NCBI GenBank assembly: GCA_030539415.1
Contig: JAUNSE010000128.1
Span: forward strand, 1 to 6,013
Direction of reading: 5' to 3'
DNA from: Desulfovibrionaceae bacterium
GTDB lineage: Bacteria > Desulfobacterota > Desulfovibrionia > Desulfovibrionales > Desulfovibrionaceae
DNA length: 6,013 bases
A model generated the notes under the pieces. The model saw nothing but the letters and a program-made list of their open reading frames with translations, searched no databases and was not told the origin of the DNA. The position numbers were made by a program, and so were the translations under genes. Positions 5,960-6,013 of the stretch are shown piece by piece; the stretch's first letter is position 1; every line of letters starts with the position of its first letter.

Positions 5960-6013
5960 TGGTCGGGATGAAAGGATTTGAACCTTCGACCCCTTGAACC
6001 CCATTCAAGTGCG
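5960..6013 (-). tRNA. tRNA-Pro(GGG), 3' part; 5' part lies beyond the window
   Basis: The visible 54 nt run from the end of the D-arm (CGCA) through the 3' end. The anticodon stem is CTTGA/TCAAG with loop ATGGGGT, so the anticodon is GGG (6002-6000), reading proline codons CCC and CCU. A 5-nt variable region follows, then a T-arm GAAGG-TTCAAAT-CCTTT. The 3' acceptor strand is CATCCCG with discriminator A and an encoded CCA ending at 5960. The predicted 5' acceptor strand, CGGGATG, should lie just outside the window. A Rho-independent terminator follows immediately. Confidence 0.92.

Noticed and set aside
5149..5997. 282-codon open frame on the plus strand opposite the GTPase-like gene, running into the tRNA
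   Set aside because: It reads through the tRNA terminator and the tRNA itself, and its composition is that of a shadow frame.
5960..6013. tRNA 3' end as an attachment site for an integrative element
   Set aside because: No integrase and no second copy of the tRNA 3' end are present in the window, so nothing supports integration here.

Overview
This is a GC-rich bacterial window with dense genes and short gaps. Four lines of evidence suggest a proteobacterium, possibly of the Desulfovibrio/Bilophila type: the GC-biased codon use, a tRNA-Pro with an encoded CCA tail, classical Shine-Dalgarno sites, and Sec-type signal peptides. That placement is an impression from protein style and was not tested.

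Layout: (a) 1-236 (+) is the last 77 codons of an FtsX/MacB-type ABC transporter permease. (b) Its stop overlaps the start of a 576-residue exported protein (229-1959, +) with a formylglycine-generating-enzyme-like (FGE-sulfatase/SUMF1) domain and an extra C-terminal helical domain. (c) A paralogue of 587 residues follows at 2041-3804 (+), with a GTG start and the same two-domain plan. (d) 3868-4776 (+) encodes a complete beta-hydroxyacid dehydrogenase-family NAD(P)-dependent reductase. (e) A perfect 32-nt palindrome at 4807-4838 lies between convergent genes and probably serves as a terminator. (f) 4870-5841 (-) encodes an atypical P-loop GTPase-like protein. (g) 5960-6013 (-) is the 3' two-thirds of a tRNA-Pro(GGG), followed by a strong intrinsic terminator at 5918-5950.

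The most interesting unit is permease + FGE-like protein + FGE-like protein. Both FGE-like proteins keep the fold motifs but lack both catalytic cysteines of true FGE, so they are unlikely to convert sulfatase cysteines. An FtsX-type permease next to an exported FGE-like protein resembles the TagQRST module, which acts upstream of the PpkA kinase in the Pseudomonas type VI secretion threonine-phosphorylation pathway. Here the FGE-like partner is duplicated and carries a C-terminal domain that I do not recognise. The reductase and the GTPase-like gene show no clear functional link to this unit. No CRISPR array, insertion sequence or integrase is visible. All gaps between genes are shorter than 300 bases.
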